The notes beneath the pieces were generated by a model. It worked only from the letters and a program-made list of their open reading frames with translations, was not told where the DNA came from and ran no database searches. Position numbers and translations under genes: made by a program. From Prevotella sp. (GTDB taxonomy: Bacteria; Bacteroidota; Bacteroidia; Bacteroidales; Bacteroidaceae): a stretch of DNA of 64,000 nt. The stretch covers positions 1 to 64,000 of the forward strand of contig JAEEQB010000019.1 in NCBI GenBank assembly GCA_016285075.1, written 5' to 3'. Within the stretch, counting starts at the first letter, position 1; every line of letters starts with the position of its first letter. Of this stretch, positions 7,826 to 16,575 are shown in pieces.

Positions 7826-9142
7826 TTATGGTTTAACAATTTTCTTTCCTTTCACAATATACAGTCCCTGAGGCAGGCTGTCCCACTGTTCCATGTAGCC
7901 CGCCTTTATGCCCTGAAGTGTGTAGACGGGAGTCCAGAGCGGAGTATGGAACGGGGCAATGGGAGTGGTGATGGCGGTAGGAGTGGCAACAGTGAGTGTC
8001 ACCGTGTGTACTGTGCCAAGGAAATCGGTATAGACAGCCTCCACCGTGCCGCTGGTGCCTTCTGCACCCAGCTTCACCCGTTTGTCCTTGCCGCTGGTGG
8101 TGATGGTAAAGTCGGTGCTGCTGAAGGTGGCTTCCCGTGTGAGGTCTTCCTTATGACCGTCAAAGAAGGTGGCCATGAGCTTCAAGGTGACGGTGCTGCC
8201 AGCCTTGGCACTGAGCATGGTATCGAAGCTTTTCACCATATAGAACTTCTTCAGGTTTGTAGTCATCTGGTAGTCTGCATCCACCTTCGGCTCCATGCCC
8301 ATGGCACGCAACACCTCGTAGGCATAGCGTTTACCTAAGGTGCGATAGCCTGCAGCACTGAAGTGCCAGGGATCAGTGCCATTGCCGGGCAGGCCGTAGG
8401 CACTGACCACATAGCCACAGACATTGCCATTGAACGTCAGTGTCTTGGGGATATTGGCCACCACGGTGTTGTGGGCATAACAGCTTCCGCCCATATCTGC
8501 ATACTCAGTCTCACCGGCAAAGAGAGGCACGTCCTTGGCTTTGAGGCCCAGTTCCTTGAGAATGTTCAGATAGATGGTCTTCACCATGCTGGGCCAGTTG
8601 GGATCGCCATTGTTGGAACAGCCCTGATGCAGCAGGATGCCCTTGATGACACCCACTTCCTGGGCTTTCTTCGCCATGTCGATGAGCCGTTGGTATGGGT
8701 TACCGCCGTAGTGGTTGTTGGCAATGCTTGCTGACCAGTCGCCGGGTTTGTTGACTTCGCTCTTGTACAGGTCCTTGTCGAACATCTGTATTCTACAGCC
8801 TCCGATGGCTACTGGCACCACACCCACCTTGATATTGGCAGGCAGGGCAGCCACCATGGTACGTCCGAAATAGTCGGAAGGTCCCAGTCCGCCAATGGGG
8901 TTCACCAATGGCGGAATAGCATCGTACCACTCGCCCAAGGTGCGCTTAGGGTTATCGTAGTTGCATGTGGCCAGCAGCCGGAAACGCTTGTCAACGCCCG
9001 TCTTGTCGACAGACTCAGCAGCGGCATTACCTTCCATGTTCGACTGTCCGAAGCACAGGTAGATGTAGAAGTTTGGGTCGGCCTCTGCATGTACTGCAAC
9101 GGCGACCATACTCATCAAGAGTAATGAGACAATTTTTTTCAT
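7826..9142 (-). CDS. SGNH-type acetylxylan esterase (CE6/SASA-like) with C-terminal tail
   Basis: 438 residues with a signal peptide (LLMSMVAVAVHA). FYIYLCFGQSNMEG holds the Ser34 nucleophile block typical of the sialate-O-acetylesterase/CE6 superfamily. DPWHFSAAGY (about 260) supplies the Asp-x-x-His pair. The catalytic domain spans about 24-285, a beta-sandwich follows (VTLKLMATFFDGHKEDL...), and the last 35 residues are a looser version of the surface-protein tail (YTLQG...LPQGLYIVKGKKIVKP). The likely reaction is deacetylation of xylan or xylo-oligosaccharides outside the cell or in the periplasm. It starts 3 bases before the end of the GH8 gene's intergenic gap, so the two are tightly clustered. 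Confidence 0.82.
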   Translation of the reverse strand: MKKIVSLLLMSMVAVAVHAEADPNFYIYLCFGQSNMEGNAAAESVDKTGVDKRFRLLATCNYDNPKRTLGEWYDAIPPLVNPIGGLGPSDYFGRTMVAALPANIKVGVVPVAIGGCRIQMFDKDLYKSEVNKPGDWSASIANNHYGGNPYQRLIDMAKKAQEVGVIKGILLHQGCSNNGDPNWPSMVKTIYLNILKELGLKAKDVPLFAGETEYADMGGSCYAHNTVVANIPKTLTFNGNVCGYVVSAYGLPGNGTDPWHFSAAGYRTLGKRYAYEVLRAMGMEPKVDADYQMTTNLKKFYMVKSFDTMLSAKAGSTVTLKLMATFFDGHKEDLTREATFSSTDFTITTSGKDKRVKLGAEGTSGTVEAVYTDFLGTVHTVTLTVATPTAITTPIAPFHTPLWTPVYTLQGIKAGYMEQWDSLPQGLYIVKGKKIVKP

Positions 9143-9145
9143 TGG

Positions 9146-11308
9146 TTATTTAACGATAGTGTTTATTTTCTTCACGAGAGCAGAAGAGGGCTGTGCTGCA
9201 GCATCGTAGGGCAGCAGATACCATCTCACCGTCCAACTGAGCTTCTCAGCAGGAGCCAACGTGGTATAGGCACCCTGGCTCTCTAACTCGATATAGCTCT
9301 TGCCCCGGTTCACGTAGACCTGAATCTCGGCCTCGTCGGGAGCCGGCTCAGAGGGTTTCAGGTCGTTGAACTTCTTCACCAGCAGCAGTCCCTTGTTGCA
9401 GTACGCCAGCCAACCCTTGCCATCGGCATTGATCTTACGGTTTTCATTGGCTTCATCAGGCTGATACCATACAGCACCGTTCTGAGCCTTGAAGTTCATC
9501 AGTCCGGCAGGGGTGATACCGCCAAGGGGCGCATCGAAGAAGATGAGGCCACCGTCGTTCGTTACGCGGGTAATCTCCCACGGAGCCACCTTTCGGGGCT
9601 CTCTGCCTTCGTTCTTAATAGAATAGGTAATAACAAAAGCACCGTCCTTGGGGTCTACGGTAATGTCCTTGCCTATACGTAGGTTCAGCCGTTGCGATAC
9701 CTCACTGGTGATGGCAATATGCTTGTCGCTCTGTTGCTCCACGGTGTAAGGCTGTTTGTCGAACTCCTGCACGGGTGGCCAGTTCCACTCTTTCTGCGGA
9801 CTGGTCCAGAAAGTGCTGCCGAACGATTCGGGGAATCTGGACTGTGAGATGACCTCCTTGTCCTTGTATTTCAGCGAAAGGATCTTGCCCCCATTGTCGG
9901 CATCGATGGTCAGGGTGACGTCGCCCGACTTCATTTTGAATTTGTTTGCCGGTGGAATGACGCGGTAGTTACCACTCAGGTGCATGAAAGCGAAGAGACG
10001 CAGCAGACCATCGTAGTAAGCATCGAAATATCCATCCTCGAAAGGTTCGTGCTTCATGTTCCACAAATGGTCTACGAACTCCTTGCTCTTGTCGTGGATG
10101 CACATCACCGAGGCTGCAGCAGCAGTAGCCACAAAGCCTATGCTGTGGCGCAGTTTGCGGAATCCGCCAGCCTGCAGAATCTCGCTTTCTTCAGGAAGTG
10201 TTCCGTCAGGACGGTATTGGTCGACAAACTTATCCACACCTTGGCTGTAAAGGAAGTTCTGGATCTTTTCACCATATTGTCGCTGCCATTCACCGTCCTT
10301 GCAACTCCATTCATAGTCCAGCGCAATGTTCATGGGTACACGCCAGGAGTCGTAGCGGAAATTATTGTTGCCATTGCGGCGTGGGGCTTGGCCCTGTGGT
10401 CTTTGAGGCATTCCCGGGAATCGGGGCATCTGCATCTCTGAGCCGTCAAACTGACACTGATCGGCATTCAGGCCGGTCTGTTCATTGATACACTTGTGGA
10501 GGAACTCACGGCTCTTGGCTGCACATTCGTTCCACAGGTCGCTGCGTCCGTCGTCAGCCCACTTGGCCCATACCTCGTAGAAAGCAGGTATGTGGTAGCT
10601 GGGATCGGTGAAGCGCTGTCCGAAACCATCGGGGGTGAAGGTGATGAGCTTTGTCTCCGGGTCAATAAGGTACATCTTCTGAGGCCCCTGTTGCTGACCA
10701 CCTCCGAAACCACCGAATCCACCGAATCCCTGCCTGGGCTCCGGCGTATATTCCTTGGGCTGAATGCAGTCAAGTATATGCTGTGCCTCAGCCTTGTAGT
10801 TGATGCCCGTATCATTGCCCCAGCGGTTGGAGGCAAAGATGAGTGAAGTGATGAAATACAGTTCACCATCGGAAGCTGCTCCATCGGCATTGCGTGTACC
10901 ATCGGTCTTGCAGCTCCAGGCGAAATAGCCCTTGCGAGAGCCATCCTGATGCTGCATGTACTTCTTGCTCCAGCGCCACAGACGGTCGAAGATGTCCTTC
11001 TCGTCCATCTGCACGGCAATCATCATGCCGTACGACATTCCCTCCGTGCGGGCATCGTGGTTCTTGATGTCAGAGATATAGCCCAAAGAGTCGCCAACCT
11101 CGAAATAAACCTTGTTGGGACCACGGAACACATCGTTGAACACTTGCCTCAGCTTGGCATTGACCTCCATGGGGCGATAGCCCATTTCCACGAACACATT
11201 ACGGTACTTGCCCGTTTCAAAACCGCCTTTCGTCCAAGGGGTATAGGCCGATATCTTTGCTGTCATTAACAGCATGAATGACAAAAACAGTATCTTTTTC
11301 ATCTTCAC
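9146..11308 (-). CDS. GH8 exo-oligoxylanase-like enzyme with C-terminal beta-sandwich domain
   Basis: 720 residues, signal peptide to about 21 (TAKISA); translation could also begin at the second ATG (11302). The N-terminal 430 residues are GH8: Glu89 in TEGMSYGMM and Asp147 in ASDGELY lie 58 residues apart, the same spacing as the general acid and Asp of reducing-end xylose-releasing exo-oligoxylanases. A Gly/Gln-rich loop (GFGGFGGFGGGQQQG) sits near 205. Residues 435-720 form an extra beta-rich domain (mutarotase/DUF4380-like) that standard GH8 enzymes of about 380 residues lack. The context with GH43, esterases and GH3 supports xylo-oligosaccharide breakdown. Confidence 0.85.
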   Translation of the reverse strand: MKMKKILFLSFMLLMTAKISAYTPWTKGGFETGKYRNVFVEMGYRPMEVNAKLRQVFNDVFRGPNKVYFEVGDSLGYISDIKNHDARTEGMSYGMMIAVQMDEKDIFDRLWRWSKKYMQHQDGSRKGYFAWSCKTDGTRNADGAASDGELYFITSLIFASNRWGNDTGINYKAEAQHILDCIQPKEYTPEPRQGFGGFGGFGGGQQQGPQKMYLIDPETKLITFTPDGFGQRFTDPSYHIPAFYEVWAKWADDGRSDLWNECAAKSREFLHKCINEQTGLNADQCQFDGSEMQMPRFPGMPQRPQGQAPRRNGNNNFRYDSWRVPMNIALDYEWSCKDGEWQRQYGEKIQNFLYSQGVDKFVDQYRPDGTLPEESEILQAGGFRKLRHSIGFVATAAAASVMCIHDKSKEFVDHLWNMKHEPFEDGYFDAYYDGLLRLFAFMHLSGNYRVIPPANKFKMKSGDVTLTIDADNGGKILSLKYKDKEVISQSRFPESFGSTFWTSPQKEWNWPPVQEFDKQPYTVEQQSDKHIAITSEVSQRLNLRIGKDITVDPKDGAFVITYSIKNEGREPRKVAPWEITRVTNDGGLIFFDAPLGGITPAGLMNFKAQNGAVWYQPDEANENRKINADGKGWLAYCNKGLLLVKKFNDLKPSEPAPDEAEIQVYVNRGKSYIELESQGAYTTLAPAEKLSWTVRWYLLPYDAAAQPSSALVKKINTIVK

Positions 11309-11321
11309 TCTTCTTTTCTTA

Positions 11322-12863
11322 TTACTTACACTGCCAACAGTCTAAACGTACATTGCCTTCAACGGAAGAGAAACACAGATAAAGGTCATGAACACCCTTA
11401 GCACCTTTGACTTTGCTCTTGAACTCACGGTAGTTCTCTAAAGAGCCTGTACCGGTGATCACTGCCTGAGAAACGGCAGGTCCGTTCTGACTATCCAACC
11501 GTAACGTGACGGTACAGCTGCCTATGGCAGAGGCAGTGATCAGGAAACGCTTGGCTCCCTTCTTGCCGAAGTCTACACCCCGCAACTTGATGAACTCACC
11601 ATTATCGATGTCATAGATGTACATGTTGCGCTTACCGGTTGATGTTGGCATGTTTTTTACGATACCCGTGTTCTCAATACCCATCTTGGCACTCTTCAGT
11701 CCGAAGCCCCAGGCCATGGTCTCTGCCTCTACCCGCTGGTATGGATTCAGCCATTGCAGCTGCTCCAGAGGCTTCTGGTCGAGCCAGTAAGGCAGTTCTT
11801 GAATGGTGCCATCGGCATTATACTTCAGTTCTCCTGCTGACACGCTGCGTCGTTCGTGGTGTGTAAAGGTCTCCAGATGCATCAGGTCGTAGCTCTGTCC
11901 GAAGAGGTAGCTGTGTCCCTTGAAATCGCAGATGCCGGGATGGTTGCCACGGTCGCGCTCAGTGGGAGCCATGAGGTAATTCTTGAATTTCCAAGGCCCT
12001 GTGGGTGAATTGCTCATAGCATAGCCCAAACCCTCTGGGCAGCAGGTTGATGCGTAGCCCATGTAGTAGTGGCCGTTACGTTTGTAGAACCACGGACCTT
12101 CCTGATAGTTGTTCACAGCCCAGCTGGCCTTCTCATGACCTGGTACCCTGAGGTTGATCTTGGCTCCCTCAGCAGTAACAGGGCGCATGACACCGTCCTG
12201 ATGATTGAGCACATAGATGTCGCCTTTGGTCGAAATCATGTCTTCATTCAATTTGACACAATAGGTGTGGGGATTACCCCAGTACATATACGCCTGCCCG
12301 TCATCGTCAACCCAGACGGAGGGGTCGATGTCATCCCAATGCTCCTTCTGCCACACCAGCGGTTTGCCTAAGGGGTCGTGGAAAGGACCGTAGGGTGAAT
12401 CGGCCACCAACACGCCGATGCCATGTCCATGGAGCGGGGCGTAGAGGTAGTACTTACCATTGCGTTCCACGGTCTGTATGGCCCATCCGCCATTGTCGCG
12501 GCTTCGCCAGGAGAAGTCCTTCAATGAGGCCACGGCACCGTGTTCCGTCCAGTTCACCATGTCGGTGGTGCTCCATAGCAGCCAGTCGTACATGAAGAAC
12601 CCTGCCGAACTGCGTTCGTTGGGGTCGGCAATATCCTCGGGCGAGGCATCGTGAGAGGTGTAGAGGAACAGTGTGTCGCCCACCACCAATGGCGACGGGT
12701 CTGCCGTATACTTCGTCTGGAACAGCGGCAAGTCCACCTGCATTTCTCCCTTTACAGCGGCTTGTAACCTTAATGAGTCTTTACGCAGCACTTCATTCCT
12801 GGGCTGTCCCAGAGCCATCAGGGTCAGACTAAGCACTGCCATTGTCAGAATTGTTCTTTTCAT
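11322..12863 (-). CDS. GH43 beta-xylosidase/arabinofuranosidase with C-terminal CBM6-like domain
   Basis: 513 residues, signal peptide to about 20 (LMALGQ). The five-bladed GH43 domain (about 45-370) shows the base Asp55 in KYTADPSPL, the pKa-modulating Asp180 in DDIDPSVWVDDDG and the acid Glu255 in NYQEGPWFY. Residues 380-513 (YQRVEAETMAWGFGLKSA..., VDFGKKGAKRFLITA, YLCFSS) have the pattern of a CBM6 carbohydrate-binding module. Activity on xylose or arabinose side chains of xylan is the likely role. It is first in its operon segment; a TAATTTTG -7-like box lies at 12897-12904 on the minus strand with no clear -33 partner. Confidence 0.87.
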   Translation of the reverse strand: MKRTILTMAVLSLTLMALGQPRNEVLRKDSLRLQAAVKGEMQVDLPLFQTKYTADPSPLVVGDTLFLYTSHDASPEDIADPNERSSAGFFMYDWLLWSTTDMVNWTEHGAVASLKDFSWRSRDNGGWAIQTVERNGKYYLYAPLHGHGIGVLVADSPYGPFHDPLGKPLVWQKEHWDDIDPSVWVDDDGQAYMYWGNPHTYCVKLNEDMISTKGDIYVLNHQDGVMRPVTAEGAKINLRVPGHEKASWAVNNYQEGPWFYKRNGHYYMGYASTCCPEGLGYAMSNSPTGPWKFKNYLMAPTERDRGNHPGICDFKGHSYLFGQSYDLMHLETFTHHERRSVSAGELKYNADGTIQELPYWLDQKPLEQLQWLNPYQRVEAETMAWGFGLKSAKMGIENTGIVKNMPTSTGKRNMYIYDIDNGEFIKLRGVDFGKKGAKRFLITASAIGSCTVTLRLDSQNGPAVSQAVITGTGSLENYREFKSKVKGAKGVHDLYLCFSSVEGNVRLDCWQCK

Positions 12864-12994
12864 ATTCAGTTTTTAGTGGTTATAATATATCGCCTGCAAA
12901 ATTACGAAAAACATCACAATCCTCCTCTACCTTATGTTTCAAATATTTTTTCAAAAGTATAATCTGACAGTGAGGCAACAGGAATAGACAAATA

Positions 12995-13020
12995 ATGCGG
13001 ACACCATCTGATGTCCGCAT
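12995..13020 (-). terminator. Stem-loop after the CE1-like esterase gene
   Basis: ATGCGGACA (12995-13003) pairs with TGTCCGCAT (13012-13020) around 8 bases. On the minus strand it follows the esterase stop (13048) by about 28 bases and is followed by ATTTGTCT. This probably separates the upstream operon (GH31 to esterase) from the GH43 operon; part of the transcripts may read through. Confidence 0.5.
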
Positions 13021-13047
13021 CGTATTCTTTACAGTTCTTTCCGCAGC

Positions 13048-14904
13048 CTATTTGTTCCGCTGCACCAGACTCAGGAGAATGGTCTGAAGGGCCTGCTGGC
13101 GCTCTGTCCAAGTAGAGTAGTCTGAGGCGCGGAGGGTGAGTATGTCCATCTTCGGACCTTGCCCTTCCTTGTAGAATTCTAGCTTGCTGGTAGTAAGCAG
13201 GAAAGGCCTGAGCTTTTTCTGAGATACAAGACGGTCGGCCATGGCATTGGCTGCACCTATCTTGAACCAGCTTTCGTCCGTGTCACCAGGGTTGGGTACC
13301 AATCGGATGATCACCGGTCGGGTATTAAAGGAGAAACCAACGGGTGGCATGTACCACGCCTCGCCACCTGCAAAGATGTTGTAGCTGACAGTACCATGAG
13401 GGATGTCACCCATGGAGGCAAAGTTGTAGATGCTGGAGGGGTGGCTGCAGATGCTGGGTTTGAAGCCCTTTGTTGGTGCAAGATACATATTCTGTGGATC
13501 GGCCATTGCTGTACCGTCTACCAGGAAGTAATAGGTAAAGGTGCTCATGACATCGCGCTGTAGCTGCACCTGCCAAACGCCGTCGGTGTCCCGTTCCATC
13601 ACCATCGGTTTGTCAAGCAGTTCGGTAGACAGCAGGACCTGCTTGGCTTCGGGTGCCTTGATGCGGAAGGTAATGGCATTGTCGGAGAATTCTGGCGAGA
13701 GGATGGGGCGGGGGAAAAGTCGCGCCATAACGGCTCCGGTGAACTGCTGCTCCTTGCCGGTGGCAGCGGGAGCAGGTTTCCCCTCCTTCATGGCAGCTTC
13801 GGCAGCATCGGGCTTGAACAGCAGCCGCAATGAACGGTCGAGGAAATACTTGGCATTCATCCAAGTGTGTCCAAACTTGTCGTTTGTGAACTCCTTGACA
13901 GAACGGATGCCCTTCTTGTCGAGGAACTCCATGTAGTCGCGGGCATTGCCATAGAGGAAATCGTCGGTTCCCACGCCGAGCCAGAAGAGGTGAATCTTGC
14001 TGTTGGTATCGGCAGCCTGGTCATACACATTGGGGATGTCTGTAGAGGTGAACGAGCTGTAGCTACAAAGATAGGAGAACTTGTCCAGATGGCTCAAACC
14101 GTTGAAGAGAGCCTGATTGCCTCCTCTGGAGAAGCCGCCAATGGCACGGTGGTCGGCATCGTTGATGGTACGGAAATGACTCTCGATGAAGGGCATGAGG
14201 TCATTGTTGAGATCCTGACTGAACACATCGCCGCCAAAACGTGTCTGAGGCATTCCTGAACCAGTGGGAGCCATCGGCTTCAGCTTCATAGGATTGCCAT
14301 AGGGCAGTACGATAATCATTTCCTCGGCAGCTCCCTGTGCAAGGAGATTGTCGAGGATATAGTTGACTCGTCCTACCTTGTAATATACTTCCTCCGTATC
14401 TGTGGTTCCACTGATGAGGTAGAATACCGGATACTTCTTCTCACGCTGCATCTGATAGCTGGGTGGCAGATAGACAATGGCCTGATTGGTGGCACCCAGG
14501 CTCTTGGAATAGTAATGGATGTACTCCACTGAGCCGTGGGGTACCTTGCAGATGTCATGGGGGAGTGAACCCTCCCGAGCAGGGATGTCCAGCAGGCTGT
14601 TCTTGAAACCCTCGTTGGGGAAATACTGGTCGCACAGCGGATCCATCACACTCACACCGTCAACGATGAAGCAATATGGATACATGTCGGGGGCAGCCGG
14701 TCCGAGGGTGACTGTCCATAGGCCTGTGGAGTCACGTTTCATAGCATTGCGACCGGCAAACTGAACATCGACCATCACCTCCTTGGCATGGTCATTTCTG
14801 TACTTGAACGTTACAGTTCCATTTTCATTGAAAACGGTGGAGGCCTGACCGAAAGCCAGTGCCGTCCACCCAATGAATAGTTGTAATAAGATAGTTTTTT
14901 TCAT
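13048..14904 (-). CDS. CE1-like feruloyl esterase with CBM48-type domain and a degenerate second copy
   Basis: 618 residues, signal peptide to about 20 (TALAFGQ). Residues 25-105 form a CBM48/esterase-associated Ig-like domain (VTFKYRNDHAKEVMVDVQF). Residues 120-365 are an esterase-D/CE1 domain with Ser259 in GGFSRGG and His346 in FGHTW. From about 395 a second Ig-like domain and a second esterase start follow (DIPHGTVSYN... parallels KVPHGSVEYI..., and PGDTDESWFKIG parallels TTDTEEVYYKVG). The second copy stops before a nucleophile, so it is a truncated internal duplication. The role is removal of ferulate or other esters from arabinoxylan. A TATCTTTG -7-like box sits at 14934-14941 on the minus strand. 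Confidence 0.83.
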   Translation of the reverse strand: MKKTILLQLFIGWTALAFGQASTVFNENGTVTFKYRNDHAKEVMVDVQFAGRNAMKRDSTGLWTVTLGPAAPDMYPYCFIVDGVSVMDPLCDQYFPNEGFKNSLLDIPAREGSLPHDICKVPHGSVEYIHYYSKSLGATNQAIVYLPPSYQMQREKKYPVFYLISGTTDTEEVYYKVGRVNYILDNLLAQGAAEEMIIVLPYGNPMKLKPMAPTGSGMPQTRFGGDVFSQDLNNDLMPFIESHFRTINDADHRAIGGFSRGGNQALFNGLSHLDKFSYLCSYSSFTSTDIPNVYDQAADTNSKIHLFWLGVGTDDFLYGNARDYMEFLDKKGIRSVKEFTNDKFGHTWMNAKYFLDRSLRLLFKPDAAEAAMKEGKPAPAATGKEQQFTGAVMARLFPRPILSPEFSDNAITFRIKAPEAKQVLLSTELLDKPMVMERDTDGVWQVQLQRDVMSTFTYYFLVDGTAMADPQNMYLAPTKGFKPSICSHPSSIYNFASMGDIPHGTVSYNIFAGGEAWYMPPVGFSFNTRPVIIRLVPNPGDTDESWFKIGAANAMADRLVSQKKLRPFLLTTSKLEFYKEGQGPKMDILTLRASDYSTWTERQQALQTILLSLVQRNK

Positions 14905-15007
14905 ATTTCGTTGCCTTTCATAAATACACTGTGCAAAGATATTAAAAAAAAGACTATCTTATCTATTCTGACGTTACAAAAACTTTCTTAGATGTAACAT
15001 GGTGGAG

Positions 15008-16552
15008 CTATTGGCCGAGTTGCCTGACGTATTTTACGGGTTTTCCCTCACCTTTCAGCACATCAGCAAAGGTCTGTGGAGCGATACTTACCGGTCCTCG
15101 CATGAATTCGGGGATGTTATAGCACTTCATGAACTGTCTGTGAAAATCAGGATCGGCTTTCGGCAACTCGAAAGGTTTGTCAAATTTCCCATCAGCATTG
15201 ACATGAGCAAAGAAAGGACGGGTATAGACCCCATCATCGCGACGACTGCTGAATACAAGCCATCGGGAATTGCTTGACCATGTGTGATAGCTCTCCGTGT
15301 CGGAACTGTTCAACTCCTTTAGCGGACGTACTATAGAAATATCGCTGGGAGCAGCAGGCTTGGCGTTCACTTTCAGACTGTCGAGATCCATCATCCACAG
15401 GTCAGCATCGTGGTGCCAGATGTGGAAGTAGCCATAGCTCCCCACAGTAAACACCAGATAGCGGCCATCAGGCGACACTCGTGGCAGCACGGCACTCAGA
15501 CTGTCAGCAGCAAACACCAGTTCACGTTGACCAAATTGCCTAGTGTCAGGATTGAACGATTTCTTATAGATGCTGTACTTCAACTCTTGTGCCCGGCTCA
15601 CCACCTCGGCACTTTGAGAGGCTGCAGAGTCCTGTCGTTCGAAATGGGCGCTGCAGTAGTAGAGAGTCTTGCCGTCGGGAGCCCATGCAGGAAACACCTC
15701 GAATTCCGCAGGATCGTTCTCGAGGTTCGTTACCTCACCACTGTCAATGTCGTAGGCTATAAGGTCGCTCTGCTCGTCGTAGACTTCCACCTTGTTGGCA
15801 TCGGTGGTATGGAAACTCTGATGGGTTTTGTCAGTGGAGTAGGCGATAAGCTTCAACCAGGGATGCCAGGCAGGATAGACACCGGCAGAGAGGATGGAGT
15901 CATTTTTCATGTTGATCTTCTTGATCGTTCCATCGTAGGCAATGACAGTACCGCCATTCTTTTGGCGGGCATGGAACTGAAAGCGCTCAGGATGATAGCT
16001 CTGGTAACTGTGACAGTTGATGCATTGACCCTCCTTCTCAAAGCCGCAGAGCATATTGTTGTATATGACGCTCTCGTCATAGTTCTCCAGACAACGCTGA
16101 CTGATGGTCAGTGCTTCGTAGCTGACATAGGAGGGTGGTATGAGCCGGTAGCTCAGATAAGGGTCAATGCTGTCGGGCGATACATAGATATGAAAAGGCT
16201 TGTAGTGTGTCCACTGGTCACCGTGCCGTGCATAGACATCAACCTGGATGGTTGAATGAACGAGGGTGTGCCAATCGTCAAGGTTGGGTTGCATCTTGTC
16301 TGCACAGATGATTTCCATTGCAGAACCGTCGGTTGCAGCATAGCGGGCAATCATCTCGTCTGCCTCTTCATCGAGTTCAAAGGTCAACGGTGCAATGTTC
16401 ACAGGAATGGTGACATCCACATAGTCGGGATAGATGCGGGGCAATCTGTCTACCTCGGTAAATGAAACCGGTATCTGTGGACCACAGGCTGCCAATAGCA
16501 TGAGTGTCAGCACTGAAAGAAAAGTATTTTTTACCATGTCATCATATTTCAT
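15008..16552 (-). CDS. TolB-like propeller lipoprotein with a CXXCH haem-type motif
   Basis: 514 residues. LMLLAACG is a lipobox (Cys at about 23), so it is a lipoprotein; the ATG at 16537 (MVKNTF) is an alternative start and may be the better one. The N-terminal half contains GQCINCHSYQ, a CXXCH motif that can bind c-type haem. The C-terminal half repeats the PD40/TolB blade signature (FPAWAPDGKTLYYCS, LPRVSPDGRYLVFT, YHTWSSNSRWLVFSS). The gene is 23 bases from the membrane-protein gene upstream. Similar propeller lipoproteins occur with the same kind of membrane protein in Bacteroidales; what the pair does in carbohydrate use is not known to me. Confidence 0.72.
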   Translation of the reverse strand: MKYDDMVKNTFLSVLTLMLLAACGPQIPVSFTEVDRLPRIYPDYVDVTIPVNIAPLTFELDEEADEMIARYAATDGSAMEIICADKMQPNLDDWHTLVHSTIQVDVYARHGDQWTHYKPFHIYVSPDSIDPYLSYRLIPPSYVSYEALTISQRCLENYDESVIYNNMLCGFEKEGQCINCHSYQSYHPERFQFHARQKNGGTVIAYDGTIKKINMKNDSILSAGVYPAWHPWLKLIAYSTDKTHQSFHTTDANKVEVYDEQSDLIAYDIDSGEVTNLENDPAEFEVFPAWAPDGKTLYYCSAHFERQDSAASQSAEVVSRAQELKYSIYKKSFNPDTRQFGQRELVFAADSLSAVLPRVSPDGRYLVFTVGSYGYFHIWHHDADLWMMDLDSLKVNAKPAAPSDISIVRPLKELNSSDTESYHTWSSNSRWLVFSSRRDDGVYTRPFFAHVNADGKFDKPFELPKADPDFHRQFMKCYNIPEFMRGPVSIAPQTFADVLKGEGKPVKYVRQLGQ

Positions 16553-16575
16553 TTTACCTATCCTGTTCTTGTCTC

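Noticed and set aside
15410..16255. Plus-strand frame of 281 codons opposite the propeller lipoprotein gene
   Set aside because: Antisense to a gene with a lipobox, a CXXCH motif and PD40 repeats; no motif of its own.
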